Part shown: one piece after another, positions 22,839-36,004 of the stretch | Layout: the number at the start of each line of letters is the position of its first letter | Position numbering within the stretch: position 1 is the stretch's first letter | Assembly (NCBI GenBank): GCA_027625915.1 | Contig: JANTQA010000033.1 | Span: forward strand, 10,416,001-10,480,000 | Source of the DNA: Anaeramoeba flamelloides | Taxonomy: Eukaryota > Metamonada > Anaeramoebidae | Length of the DNA stretch: 64,000 bases | Direction: 5' to 3' | Notes under the pieces: generated by a model | What the model was told of the DNA's origin: nothing | Databases searched by the model: none | Seen by the model: only the letters and a program-made list of their open reading frames with translations | Made by a program: the position numbers and the translations under genes

Positions 22839-23038
22839 CAGTCAGTTTCAAATTTAAGGCACAAAATTTCAACGAAATTTAAGACACAAAAAAATTTCAA
22901 ATTAAGGCACAAAATTTGGAATTTTTAATTTTTACAAATTATTTTATTTAAATCCAAAATTTTGTTCCTTAATTTGGGATTTTTTTTTTGTGCCTTAATT
23001 TTCGTTGAAAGTTTGTACCTTAAAAACGAAACTGACTG
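22839..23038. mobile_element. MITE, CAGT family, copy 2 (200 bp)
   Basis: The ends are CAGTCAGTTTCAAATTTAAG and the complement CTTAAAAACGAAACTGACTG, with TA on both sides (22837-22838, 23039-23040). The arms continue through AAGGCACAAAATTT-type and TTTCAACGAAAATTAAGGCA-type motifs, so almost the whole element could fold into one hairpin. Confidence 0.85.
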
Positions 23039-24473
23039 TAACGTTTTAACAATTGAAATTCCTTATTTAAAATTGAATAAAATGCAAGAACAAATAAAAT
23101 AATCTATTGAAAGTGAAAGTAAAAATGTTTCCAAAATGGAAAACAAAGTAAAAAATTTTCCAAAATTTATTGGAATTTGTTATTTTAATATAAATTATCT
23201 CGGTTTTGCAATTAAAAAAAATATTTCCTAATTAAAACAAGATAACTGGTAAATATATGAGTATTTTCACTTATAAATTTATTTTTTTATTCAATATAAA
23301 AACATGTTATAATACCCAATAAGATAGATGATAATTTAACCCATTGGAATCAAAACACGACCCAGAATACAAAATTTTAAGAAATATAATTAATAAATTT
23401 ATTAAAAGCAAACACAAAAAGTATGTAACCAACTGAAAATAAATATTGAGCAACCATATATAGAAAAAAATACCACCCTTTTGGATTGTCTTGGTAAATT
23501 TATTAAAATTATCTAGCTAATTGATGACCGACAGTCCGTATAATTACATGCAAATCAAAAATCAATATATTTTCGTCTTTAAGAATACATATATACCCGA
23601 TTTATCCAGTTAATAAATTCAAAAAATAATTAAGACAAGATCTAATTAAACCAATTTATAAAAAATAAAACACAATACCCACCCACTTCCTTTTTATGAA
23701 CACTCAAATAATTTCATTTTTTTATAAACTATTAATTTTCAAGTTAAATAAGAAATAAAATTTAATAAAATATTTTAGTTGATTCAATTTTATGCTATAT
23801 TAATTTAGCCAAACAATTATAAATATTCTGATATTTTTTAAAAACTTTGAAATGATCTATTTTCGATATATTTTAACATTTGAGAATGTATTAAACTCTT
23901 AAAAATAATGAATTTTTTACAATATATTTTCAGTAAGAAGATCTGGATCTTTTCTGTTTGAAATAATATACTTGAAAAAATAAAGAGTAAAATTTATATA
24001 CTATTTTTATTTTTATGAAATTCCATTTTTAATAACTACTTAGTTATATAAGTTTAAACACAATTTGGAATTTAATACTTTTCAAAAATACAATAATAAT
24101 AAACTAAATATTGGACCCTTGAAGATCCATAAAACATTGATCATGTATTCTATTTATTATAATTTTATTAACTTCTTACAATTTCAAAGTTATGGTAACC
24201 GAGTTATTGGAGGAAATATGTAAAATCGGTGTAGATATTTACTCCTTTGTAAAATACCGACTTATTCAAAAAAGATTCATTTTTTTTTTTTTTTTGTAAA
24301 TGAATACTTTTCTCTATTAATTTCTTTTTTGAAAAGTTAGGTTTATTTATTTATTTATTTATTTATAATGAGAAAAGAGTAATATAAGTAAATTTACTAG
24401 ATAACAAAGGGAAGATTAAAAAATAATTGAAAAATTAACGTAAAATAAGTTGGGGGTTTCACAAAAGGTACTA

Positions 24474-24987
24474 AAGCAATTCCAAACCTAAGGGAAAATT
24501 CGAAAGATATAGAAAGTGACCTTTCTGTCCATGTTAAACACAGACAAAAAATCTTTGGTTCTGCACTATCAAATAATTTTATAGTTTGTATTTGATGTGT
24601 ATTATGAAAATTTTTCTTATTTGAAAGACTGAGAAACACATCTTGCTTTTTATGAAATAAATTCAAAAACCCAAAACAAAGTTTATAAAGTTCGGAGATC
24701 TTGATGAATAATCACCTGCTAATCATATTTCCTTTTGATTTTAAGGTGTTTAGAAATTAATCATCCACCAAAAACCTGAAAAATTTTCTAAATTATTGAT
24801 CATTACGAAGGTTTGAATAAAAAATTCAAATTTCATTTTTACTCTATTAGAAATTTTTTTTCTAAGATAAAATTTCAAATTTTGTAATAAGCTATCACAG
24901 AGCCATAAAATCCTGTCATAAAAAGGAAAGTATTGATAGAAAATAAAATTTCTATTTATCATAAATTTCAAGGTAGAGCTGGAACGG
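24474..24987. mobile_element. MITE-like element, family U, copy 2 (inverted)
   Basis: It is homologous, in reverse, to 4146-4672. GATAGAAAATAAAATTTC, the CAGGATTTTATGGCTCTGTG-type interior and GTTTAACATGGACAGAAAGG-type motifs are all shared. TA flanks both sides (24472-24473, 24988-24989). The right tip has lost a few bases. Two minus-strand open frames in and beside it are repeat read-through. Confidence 0.65.
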
Positions 24988-25079
24988 TAATATTTCTCAT
25001 AACAATAAATTCCATTCAATAATATGAACTCAACTTAAAATACTAAATCAATTTGAAGATATTTTTGTTTCTGAAACCC

Positions 25080-25106
25080 AATACACGCACACGCATACAC
25101 GCATAA
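25080..25106. repeat. Short ACACGC-type microsatellite
   Basis: A degenerate ACACGC/ATACACGC tract, unusually GC-rich for this DNA. No gene context. Confidence 0.7.
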
Positions 25107-25552
25107 AGAACCCTCTTGGGAAATAAAACCAATATAAAATATGAAAATATCTAAATGTATCTTTATTTATACAGCTTTAGTAAAATCGTAAAGAAAAAGA
25201 AAAATAACTATTTTTTAAAAACAATTATAACAAATTAAATAAAATTATAAAGTATTTTTCAGTCAAAGCAGCTTGGTTGTAATGGGTGAAATACATGTAT
25301 TTAAATATTTTCCATGGATATTAGAAGAAAAAAATTTAAGAAGGAAATTTTTAAAATTGAAATTATTTTTGCACATTTTTGTTTTTTTTTGGATTTTTTT
25401 TCTATTCTTAATTAAGTTGAAAAAATTTTTGTTATTGCAAGATCAATAGTAAGTTGGTAAAAACATGTTATTCTAATGTTACTGAAACTGTTTAAATGAT
25501 TTTTGAAGAAATAATTTTGATTTCAATTGTAAATTTTATTCGATCTTTGATC

Positions 25553-25716
25553 CTGATATTTGATAAATAAATGTGAAAAATTTTCACTTCATTTTCATTT
25601 CCTTTTTCAAATAGATACCACAAATCCCAACAAACTTTTTTTGAGACTTCGATTTGTAAAAGAAAATTATTTAAAATGAAGTGAAAATTGTTTCCTATTT
25701 ATTATTCATACACCAG
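25553..25716. mobile_element. MITE-like element, ~160 bp CTGGTATT family, copy 3
   Basis: The left end is CTGATATTTGATAAATAAAT. The right end is the complement of CTGGTGTATGAATAATAAAT. Both run into ATTTTCACTTC. TA follows the right end (25717-25718). The left TA is mutated. Confidence 0.6.
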
Positions 25717-27660
25717 TAGAAGGTCAAAACTAACATTCTTGTTTTTCTCAATCTGTCCCTAAGAATTTGAGTTTTTCAATTTTTAAGAAAATATATTGAT
25801 TTATGATTTTTTTTTTCATACATATATCAACAATTCTTGATATGCACTATTCTGCTTATTTCTTATTTGTTCTTCAAATTTCAATTATATAAAATAATTA
25901 ATATTTGAGAAAAATCTTGGTCACTTTGACTGAAATAAAGTTTATATTGAGAGACAAACAACAATAAACAACCAATTATGAAATATACGCAGTAACACAA
26001 TAAAGAAAAAAAAATTTTTTTACAAGATATTTCACTATTAAAAGTTAAATTGCTCATAAGAAATGTAATTTTACATTTGAAGGAAGGTATGAATTTAAAA
26101 GAAACTTATTAATTTTTTTTTTAAATTTCTCGAAAATATCAAGTTAAGAAAAGAAAAAAAAAAAATAGAGATAAAAAAACCCTCCAACAATTATTCTTAA
26201 ATTTACAATTAAATTATTAAGAATTGAAAATATTTTAAAATTTAACGACCTCCTTAAGTATTCAAGATTCTTTCTAAAAATCTTTTACTGCAAATAACAA
26301 AATATAAAATCAATAAAGTGAATACAATCCACAGTATTTTATTCCTTATTGAAGAGATATAATAAAACTAAATAGTTAGGAATAATAATAACAATGGTTT
26401 GTAATCTAAATCAATAAAAAGGAAAGAAAAATTTACAAATCAACTTATAAAACAATTACTGAAATTCGTATGATCTATTCTATTCCCATAAAGAAGTTAA
26501 AAAAACCTAGGATAAGATTTTGAATTGTGAAAATTCGAAAATTGATCTGTAATTTCTTTTATTTTAAAATCAAATCCTTTTTTTTAAGAATCAAACTTTG
26601 AAAATTCTAACACACCCACATATTAGAATAATGATTAATGAAATTACACTTGTTAAAAACACCTCTAAATCAACCAATCAATATAAAAAGAATAAAAAAT
26701 AACCATTTTCCAAATTCTAGTAAACCTCAATAAAACCGGATTTTTTTTTTAAAAAAGTTGATCAACATATGGCTATCAATCAATTACTGAGTATTCCAGA
26801 GACACCCCGGTTTAATGAAATTTCTGTAGGTTTATTACTAGGCTCATGAAAAATTTAGTTTTTTATAAAAAAGTATTTGATTGAAAATAAACCAAATTAA
26901 ACTACAATTTTCCTCGTAAAAACTATTAAAAATCCTATCATGGCTTTTTATAATGTAAGATATTTTTTCCCTACTATATTTATACTGTTCTATTATTTTA
27001 AAAAAAGAAAATTTGTTCAGAAGAAATATTTTTTTTCAACTTAATGTTATACATTAATGATTTTTAATCCAAGGCGTCCATTTCTACGTTTAATTGTTAA
27101 TTCTGAAAACTTATTAAAGATTATATAAAAAATATTTTTTGATAAAACGATTTCATTTCTATGACTTTTTTGGATAAGTAAATTTCTTTTTGGGGCAATT
27201 AACCGATTTATGTAAAAATATCTATTTGGAATGATAAATTATTGACAAAATAAATAATACCATCACAAAAGAATTACATTATCATTTATTCTATAATTTT
27301 TACCTTATAAATCAAATTTGTTTTCGAATTATTCTGAGTATCAAATTTTGAATTTTAAACTTAAATAATGTTATTTGATCATGTTTCTATCTTTTTTAAT
27401 TTTAATTATTAATTTAAATCCATTTTTATTATTTCGAAATAAATTAAAAAAGTTGTTAAATATTATCATAAAAGATTCATAATTTTAATATTTGAATTAT
27501 TGCGAACCCATAGAAAAAATCAAGATTGTATTTTTAATTATTATTAAAGATAATCAAATAAAAAATAAATTTCTTTGATTTTAAAGTTTTCATTATGATA
27601 TTTTTTATAATAATTTAGAGAACTGGTAATTTTTCAGATTGTTTTTTATAATCCAAATTA

Positions 27661-27670
27661 ATATATACAT

Positions 27671-27707
<37 letters not shown>

Positions 27708-27708
27708 A
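27661..27708. repeat. (AC)n-(AT)n compound microsatellite
   Basis: About ten AC units run directly into about eight AT units. Intergenic. Confidence 0.95.
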
Positions 27709-28837
27709 AACGAGTTGGGATAAACACCTTATTTTTTTCAGAGATTTAAATAATGAAATTAATTTTATTTTATAAAATAAGTTTATTTTTTTCTTAATAT
27801 TCATCCCAAAACTGAATGATTTTATTTTTAGAGTTGATTTTTCAACACTTTCTACATAGTTAATTAGATTTCCACCTTCAGATAAAATAAAAATTTATGA
27901 AATATTTTGAAAATTCGAAAATTTTGGACTTTATCTCAAATCAGAAGAGAAAATTATATGCAAACATTCTAAGATTACATATAAAACACAGAAAAAAACC
28001 AATAGGATACAAAAAAAGAATGGATACAATTTAAAATAATCCATTTTTTTATAAAAAATTAAAGTAAAAAAAAATAATCTTTCTTATATTAAAGTATTGT
28101 GTATTAAATAAATTTTTTTTTGTGCTTTTTATTGATTAATTAGATTATGGGACAAAAAGTTCCATTACTATCAGTAAAATGTTACTTCCTTTCTAGAACA
28201 AAAAATTTTTGCAGAAAATAGTTTTAAAAACAAGCCGGGTATTGATAGTAATAAGATTTTTTCTTTATTTTTACCAAAAAATTATAAAAAAAAAACACCA
28301 CTTTATTCTTAAAAAACTTTACATAATTTTTTTGATGGTTACTATTACTAATAAATTCATATAAACGCTATAAAATTTTTACTTTATTTTTCATTTTGAA
28401 TAATTGTTTACTTTTGCTTTAATTAAGGTATTTTATTTGTTAAATGCTAAGAAACTTTGAAAAATATGTTTTCTTTCAAAACATTCTTTGTCGTGGAAGG
28501 TTTTAAAAGGAAAATTGGAGTTATAAGATTTATTAAAAAGAAAATCGAATGAAAAATTTTTCTAAAATTTTACAGATTTATAGGGTACTTAAAATAAATG
28601 TGATAATTAATTTGAATAAAAATCCCCCCTTTATTTAATCTTCATTTTTTTTGAAAACAGATTTCAGCGAAAAACAAAACTTGATATATCATTGAAAAAT
28701 TTAAAAAAAGATAATCTTTGATAACAATGAAATTTATTGTTTTCCTCAATATTTCGTTTTCCCTTATTTCAAAAAAATTTCCTTCTTTTCATTCAATATA
28801 CTATTATCTGTTAGTTGTAAAATAAAATGATCAAAAT

Positions 28838-29160
28838 ACTCATTCAGCGTTCCAAAATGATAACACACTCAAAGATTTTAAATACATCATCAAAATCCCC
28901 TAATTCTCAAAAGGGAAATAAATAATTTATACAGTTAATTTCAAAATAAAAAGCTTAAAATTTTCATTCAGCTTTCCAAAATAATAACACACTCAAAGAT
29001 TTTAAATAAATCATCAAAGTTCCTATTCTAAAGTGTGGTGTTAATAATTCAAACTGATTTTTAGAATTAAAAATTTGAAAAGTCACTATGATTTATTAAA
29101 ACCATTTTTGAGGAAAGATGTATTAATATTTTGTTCCATTTATTTTGCAACAAATAGTAA
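28838..29160 (-). repeat. Dispersed repeat S, copy 2, with a tandem partial copy
   Basis: 28960-29160 is the reverse complement of 19775-19970. Its end (CATTCAGCTTTCCAAAATAA then ACACTCAAAGATTTTAAATA) is repeated about 120 bp upstream at 28838-28905, making a partial direct duplication. It ends about 120 bp before the proposed TAF2 start. Confidence 0.65.
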
Positions 29161-29282
29161 TAAAGATTTTAATGTCCAGGTATTTTGGTATACATCAAAT
29201 TTATTTCTATAAGTCCCAAGAAAGTAAGTGGAAAAATAAAATCATTTTTTTATGATTTTGTTTCCAAAATATTTCCTCAACA

Positions 29283-31187
29283 ATGAAAGCGAAAAATTTT
29301 GAAATAAGTAAGGGTATCTTCACTGTGTTTCATTACAATCCGAATCTAATTATTTTCTTGTCTTTTCTTTTTCCATTTTAAATTCCCACAAAGGCCATAT
29401 TAAACTCTCAGTAAAATTAGATTTTGAAAGGAAATTGATGGAAGGTAAAGCTGAAATCACATTTGCTTTTTTAGCTGGTGACGAATTGATCTTATTTGCT
29501 GAACAAATTCACGTTTCACAAATCAGTCTAAATGGAGAACCGACTTCTTTTACACAAACATCGAAACCGCTTTATGAAAATGGAAAAATAAACTCAAACA
29601 AGAATGAAGGATCAATTGGGGACTTTGAAAAAGGGTTTTTGTACAAAATCATAAAACCTGAAAGTGGTAACTTAATTATCCCTTTAAATTCCTTATCAAC
29701 AGAAAACAACAAAGACACACATAAAATTAAAATAGACTATCATTTACAAAACCCAAACTTTGGCTTACATTTTGATCAAAACCCGATTGACAACACCTAT
29801 TGTAAGTGATCTCTTAATAATTTATTCTTTCGACTTTCTTCAGAAAAAAAAAAAAAAATAACAAAAAAATATTTAAAGCTATCAATCGAATCATTCCCTT
29901 TTTCGTTGTATGTTTATTTCCAATTAATTAGATGCTTATATAGAAAACCAAACATGTAAACCAAGTTGCTGGTTTCCCTGTTATTTGTCTTCGTCAAGCG
30001 AGTATACCTTTGAACTATTTATTACTGTTCCTCAAGGATACACAGCGTTGTCGTCTGGGTATTTGTTGAAAAAAGATTCAAAAAAGGAAAAAACTACAAC
30101 TTTTCATTACAGTGTCGAACTTCCAATCCATCCTAAATTTCTTGGATTTGTTGTTGGAAAATTCGATCTTTATGAAGTATCTGAGTTAATCAGGGAATGT
30201 AAAACAAAAGAAATTAAAGAAAAAGAAATTGAATTGGAAAAAGAAAAAGAAAAAGAACAAGAAAATGGAAATGAAAAAAAAAAAAAGAAAAAAAAGAAGA
30301 AAAAGAAAAAGAAAAAGAAAAAGAAAAAGAAACAAAAAGAAAAAGAAAAAGAAAAGGAAAAGGATGAGGAAGAGGAACTCAGTGATCCAGAAAAAACAGA
30401 TCAAAAAGAAAATGAATTAAATTCAGATCCAGCTTTTTCAAGTGACGATTTTGATTCTGGCTCTTCAAATTTAGAGGTAGACATTAACAACAATTCCGAA
30501 TCTAAAGCAAATTTAAATGAAGAAGAACAATCAAAAGAATCAATTATGGCAGAATTTTCTTCATTTTCTTCGGGTTCTGAAAAATCTAATGCTCTTGGTG
30601 AATCTCAAGACAAAGATCAATTAACCAATAATATCTCAAAATCTGAAGAAGAAAACGAAGAAAAAGAAGAAACAAAAAAGAAAGAACAAAACAAAATGTC
30701 ATTTGAGTTTAATATTGGGATATTTGGGGAATTAAAACCCGAATTGAGCTTAATTTTTTTAGATCTACCACGAGTATTTGAACATATGGAAAATTATTTA
30801 ACAATTAATTTACCACATGAAACATATAGTATTATTTTATTACCAGATTTATTATTGCCCATGTTATCTTTTGGATGCTACACTTTACTTAATTCTTCAA
30901 CTTTTTTTACTTCAATTTATACAGGGAAATTAAGAAAAGCACAAATTTCGATTTTAAATGGTTTGGCATATCAATTTTTTGGGGTTTGGATCCCTTCAAA
31001 TTCTTTTTTTGACGATTGGGTTATTGAAGGAATTAATGGCATTTTAATACTGAAAGCTATAAAATTTTTATTTGGGAAACAAGATTATTTATTTAGAATT
31101 GCAAAACTTAATGAAACTGTTTATTTAAATGAATTATTGAAAAAGGGCTGTTTATTAAATCCAAAAAAAGAATTAATCATTTTCAAT

Positions 31188-31247
<60 letters not shown>

Positions 31248-34200
31248 AATAATGATAATGGCAATAATAATAATACCCAGAATAATAAAAACAATAATGT
31301 TGATTATAATGAATTTAACTTGAATTTGCAATATTTTAATTTAAAATATAATAACTTACATTATTTAATAACAAAACAATGGAAAAAAAAATCATGGTAC
31401 ATCATGTATAATTTAAGTGAATTTTTAAATAAAAAAACATTTCAATCAATAATACACAAATTAATTAAAAATAGAGCAGATCTAGATCTAGATATTGGAT
31501 TAGGGATATCCACTAATGAATTTTATCAATTATGTAAAAAAAAAATTATTAAAAATAATATTTCAATGAATTTAGATACTTTTTTTAATCAATGGATTTA
31601 TAATAAAGGTTTCCCAATTTTTGATTGTAAATTTAAAGTACACTCATACCAAAAAAACCAAATCGAAATAACAATCACTCAACATTTAATGAATAATAAT
31701 AACTATATCAATATCAATACTGATTATAATGATGTTCAGGATGATATCAACAATGGAGACAAAGATGACGATAACAAATGTGTTAATCCTCAAAATAAAA
31801 ATTCCCTTGATAATAAATATCTAATCAAGGATTATTATAAAGGGGAATTAGAAATTCAAATTTTCCAAAAAAATAAATCTTATATTAAAACTTTTAATAT
31901 TGATGAAAAAGATAAAAAATTTATAATTAATTTAGAAAGCCCCATTCAAAATGGAAATTTAAAGAATTCTCAGTTTTTTTTTGAAATAGATCCAAACCAC
32001 AAATGGTTAAGAAAAATTAAATTAGATTGCCCTCTATATATTTTAAATAAAAAATTTTTAAAAAGTTTTGAATATCCCCAGTTTCAATTTTCTGCTATTC
32101 AACAATTAAAAAAAGTTTCTACAGATAAACAAATGGAAAGTATAATCATTCTTAATAAAGGTTTAAAAGAAACCCAATTTATACCACAAATTAGAATTCT
32201 ATGTGCTGATGCGATTTCTTTTGTAAATATCCCCGCTACCTTTTTTTTTTTTTTTTTTTTTTTTTGCATATCTACTTTCTTTATTAATATTATTCTTTTT
32301 TTATGTAAATTTTCAAAATGAAATTCATCACATTTCATAAGGTATTTCCGAAAAAGTGGGGCATTTTTTTTTTTAACATTTCATAAAAAACCATCTTTAT
32401 TAGCGGAGTTATTCGTTATTTGACAATGCCAAATTAAGATAAATATTAATACCGATTGAATCAATGACTCATTGTATTTATTTCAAAATATGTTTGTTGA
32501 AATGTTTCCAAAAAAAAAAAAAAAAAAAAAATATCACTTTTTTTTGGAAAAAACAATTTACAACCAATTTCAAAAAAAACCCTGGAAATATGGAAAGGGT
32601 ACAAATGATTTTTTAAACAATTAAATGCAGTTATATGTTTTCAATTCTATTTGAAAATTTGTTGAAATTAAAAAAGTTATGAAAATGATTTTTTCGATCA
32701 AAAAGAAAATAATAAGCATCAATTTTCACCCCAAAAATATCAGATAAAATCGAGATCAGAAAATTTAATATCTTTTATTATTTAATACAATACTAAGAAA
32801 CAAATTGAATTATTATCAATAATCAATAAATAGCAGTTAATGATTTTAGATATTTAAATACTTTTTTGAAGATCGAGTTTTATATATATATATTTTAACA
32901 TAAATTTGCCCCACTTTTTTGGAAATAGCTTAAATGTGGTATTTTATTAAATTAAACAATTAGAAGATTTTTTAATTCAAAATAATTTTTTTTATTTTAA
33001 TAACACCATAAATACAACATTTATAATATCATTAAATAAATAAAAATATATAATTTATACTTTTTAATTGACTTGAGATTTTGAAATCAAAAATCAAAAG
33101 AACTGGCGTTATTTTAGTGAATTTGAAAAAAAATGTTGATTATAGTTCTCTTTAGGTAATATTTTTAATATCATTTTGAGAGAATTATAATTTGCTTATT
33201 TTAGATAAATGAACAAAATCTCAAGAGTTATTATTAGAAACGGTACTAGTTAATACTAATAATTAAAATAAAAGATAAAACAAAAAAAAAAAACAAATAT
33301 ATTTACAATTTTTCTCTGGAATATAAATAAAACAAAAAATGCAAAAAATTCTACCAATTTTTTTTAATAATTATTAAAATTTTCACTCATACAGAATTTA
33401 CAAAAATCAACTTTAAAGTACCAAACTCAAACAAATTGATCAATTTGATCTAGAAATTTTCAACCCAATTATTTTATTATTATTGTTTGTAAAAAACAAA
33501 CAAATTGGATGATTAAAAGACTCTTTTAATTTTCTCTTTTTTTGAAAATTAGTATAAGCTGCAATACTTGATCTACATAAAATTTTACTAATTTTATTTA
33601 TCCTACAACTCATCTAATTTTAATAATTAGAAACTCTCAAAATTCATTATAAAAAGTTATTTTAAATCACAAAAAATAACAATTCACATTTTGAAAATAG
33701 CCAAAATTCAAAGAGTAAGCAAGCTTCAAGAAGTTGATCTAAAATATTAGCTAATTAAATCATCATTGTAGACATGTTATTTTTTTTTCATTTTTTTAGC
33801 CTATCCTGTAAAAAAATGATAACAATAATAATATTTTTAATTCTTTTATAATAAATTAAATATAATGTTAAAAACTATTTTTTTTATTTATATTTTTATT
33901 TAATCACCCACACCCACACATCCGATTATTATTTAAATAATAGCTTACAAATATTCAAAATGACTGGATAGGATTTGATACTTTAAGGAGTTTTTATGAA
34001 AAAAATTTTTTATATTCTGAAAATGAATTTATTGGGTTTAAATCTACAAGTGGTTTAGATAATTTTATGATGCGAAGACTGCCAAAATCATTTTCAAAAA
34101 TTAAAGACATTAAATCAAATACCCCCTATGAAGTAATAACTCTTTTATTAAGCTGGATTAAAATGTTATCTTTATCTACTGAACTACCTAAAGACATTTT

Positions 34201-35131
34201 TTTAGGAGATTTAATTCATTATATTAAAAATGTCAAATGTTCATCATCAAAACAAATTAAATTATTTTCTAATGAATTAAAAAAAATTATTGATTATTAT
34301 AGCACAAAAAATTCAATAAATATTTTATTGATACCAAAATGCTTTCAAACGTTAATTATTTTAAATGAGCAATTGGATATGCTAATTGATCTTGAGAATG
34401 ATAATTATAATGATGAATATGATCAATTAATATTTAAAAAATTTTTAAATACCAAATTCTCAGAAACAATCCAATTTAATGCAATTTTAACATTATTAAA
34501 TTTTGTTTCAAATGAACAAATACCTATCACCTTTAATTATATTTTACAAATACTTTTTAAAAAAAGCAAAAAAAATTCAAAATTCAAATTTTCTTTGTTA
34601 TTTATACAAAAACTAATCTGGGAAATTTTGCAATTGTTTACAAACAATTCAAAATATAAGGAATTTTTAAACTTGCCAACCTCTGAAAATAAATCATCAT
34701 TAGAATTATTATGGAACTTATTAAAATCAAATAAAAATTATAATACATTTTTTACACAAGAATTAATCGATTTATATAAATTTCTCTACGATGCAGAAAT
34801 TTTGAGTTTAATTAAAAATTCAAAATTACAACTTAAAAGAAAATTACAAAAAAAGAGAAAAACTAGAAAAAAAAAAAAAAAGAAATCTCATACCGAAAAA
34901 GTTCCATTAAGAATGCTAGGCCCAATTGAACCCATAATATTTGATTTAAAGGATTTTAATAACGTTCGAAAGGAAAAGGAAAATTTAAAAATAAAATTAG
35001 ACTATTCAAAAGATATAATATTACAACATTCATTCGATACTTTCTTCGAAAATGGGAAAATTGTTATGAAACCAAATAATATATTTGTACAGTCTCGAAA
35101 AAGAAAATTTAACAAAACAGAAAAAAAATAA
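29283..35131 (+). CDS. TAF2: Transcription initiation factor TFIID subunit 2 (TAF2)
   Basis: Four exons: 29283-29307 (inferred), 29394-29801, 29932-32222 and 33944-35131. This gives 1303 aa with matching phases (1, 1, 0) and total length divisible by three. TAF2 is the aminopeptidase-M1-like TFIID subunit that contacts the core promoter. Matches to animal TAF2 include HIKLSVKLDFERKLMEGKAE, CWFPCYLSSSSEYTFELFIT across intron 2, FHYSVELP, VVGKFDLY, then LNGLAYQFFGVWI at the M1 active-site helix (HEXXH lost, as in all TAF2), DDWVIEGINGIL and FFEIDPNHKWLRKIKLD. CADAISF-LTNIQNDWIGFDTL, rebuilt across intron 3, leads into the HEAT-like C-terminal part. A Lys/Glu then acidic insertion (about residues 230-400) and an Asn run (about 563-582) interrupt the M1-like part. 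The first exon (MKAKNFEI) has a clean GTAAGG donor but no homology support. The frame runs on into intron 3 as poly-Phe before a stop. Confidence 0.9.
30270..30365 (+). repeat. AAG/AAA-rich simple repeat coding for poly-Lys and Lys-Glu
   Basis: A purine-only stretch of AAA, AAG and GAA codons inside TAF2 exon 3 encodes more than 30 consecutive Lys and then KEKEKEK. It also opens false frames on both strands. Confidence 0.9.
31188..31248 (+). repeat. CAA/AAC trinucleotide repeat coding for poly-Asn
   Basis: About 20 AAC codons run without a break in TAF2 exon 3, followed by AAT-rich Asn codons. It is a typical unstable codon run of AT-rich protist genes and probably a surface loop. Confidence 0.92.
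32223..33943 (+). other. 1.7-kb intron 3 of TAF2, carrying a 591-bp transposon
   Basis: Donor TTT|GTAAAT and acceptor AATAATAG|CTT, phase 0. The first 99 bases stay open in the exon frame. A TIR element at 32340-32930 makes up a third of the intron. The rest is AT-rich. A CA-rich tract (CACCCACACCCACACATCCG) lies 20-40 bp before the acceptor. Confidence 0.9.
32340..32930. mobile_element. 591-bp TIR element (AAGCTATTTCC family), copy 1
   Basis: The ends are AGGTATTTCCGAAAAAGTGG and the complement of AGCTATTTCCAAAAAAGTGG, followed by GGCA. They are flanked by TA (32338-32339 and 32931-32932). It is about 80% identical by eye to 37286-37868 along its length: ACCATCTTTATTAG, CCAATTTCAA, ATATGGAAA and ATACTAAGAAACAAATTGAA are shared. 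It has no reading frame and is a non-autonomous element of probable Tc1/mariner type. Confidence 0.85.
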
Positions 35132-36004
35132 TAAAATAATTATAATTAAATTATCAAGTTTGGTTTTTATTCTTATAAATATTTTATTAAAAAATTAACG
35201 TGTAATTATTGATTTTTTGTTTTTTAGAATAAAATTATAATTTTGAAAATATAAGATTTTTTAAAGAATTATTAAAAAATATAAATTTAAAACTTTTATA
35301 ACAATATAATTTTTAAATTTTTTTGATAAAATTTAATAATTATTGAAATAAAATTCGAATAATAGTTTTGAAAATAAATAAAACACCTAACCACCAACTT
35401 TCAATTATTTTTATTATTTTTATTTTATTAATCATACTTCCACTTCATTTAAAGAAAAAAATTGAAAAAAAGAATTTTTTTTTCTCATCCTAAAATATTT
35501 TCTCTCTAATCATAATATTGGTGTATTTATTAATGGAATTTTAAAAGAAAAGATCCTACTTTATTTATTAAATTAAATTTTCTTTTGGAATTAATTACTG
35601 AAATAATTTTTATTTTTTTTTCAAAAAAAGAGTATGTTGTAAAAACATTCTTTTATTGTTTTTTAAGATTTTAGATTGGTACAAAAGAGGACATTGGGAA
35701 TTGTTGTAAATTTGGAATTTATTTTTTGAAATTTCTCAAGTTTTTCTTTATTAATATGTACCACTGAAATTAATTCAATAAAAATATAAAAAAATTTTTT
35801 TTTTTTATTTCAAAAAGTAAAATGCAAGTTTTAAAAGCTTACACAACAAACAAGAATATGAATACAACACGTTAAGTCATATTACACTCATGTTTCGATA
35901 ATTGAACTTTAGTAATGAAAAGTAAAAACAATTTAAAAAAACCAAACAACTTTACAAAAATTATTTATTAGTATTGAATAAGTGTAAAATACACTTTTAT
36001 TGAG

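Larger units (their letters stand above)
21063..29282. other. 8.2-kb intergenic region with DNA-transposon remnants
   Basis: It separates the divergent Rxt3-like and TAF2 genes. It holds four short TIR elements (22073-22233, 22839-23038, 24474-24987, 25553-25716), a CA/TA microsatellite near 27.67 kb and S repeats at 28838-29160. The remaining parts (21063-22070, 23040-24470, 25720-27660, 27710-28830) are AT-rich sequence with no frame or motif I can defend. TAF2 regulatory sequence is expected just before 29283 but I recognise no element. Confidence 0.6.

Noticed and set aside
23515-23560. Box C-like TGATGACC, a possible snoRNA
   Set aside because: No D box (CTGA) at a sensible distance and no terminal stem.
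24397-25019. Two minus-strand open frames of 89 codons
   Set aside because: They lie in or overlap the family U element (24474-24987) and its edge and match no family. The corresponding frame in the 4146-4672 copy is not conserved.
32223-32321. TAF2 frame continuing as poly-Phe to a stop at 32321
   Set aside because: The TAF2 homology jumps exactly from 32222 to 33944 with matching phase, so this is intron read-through.
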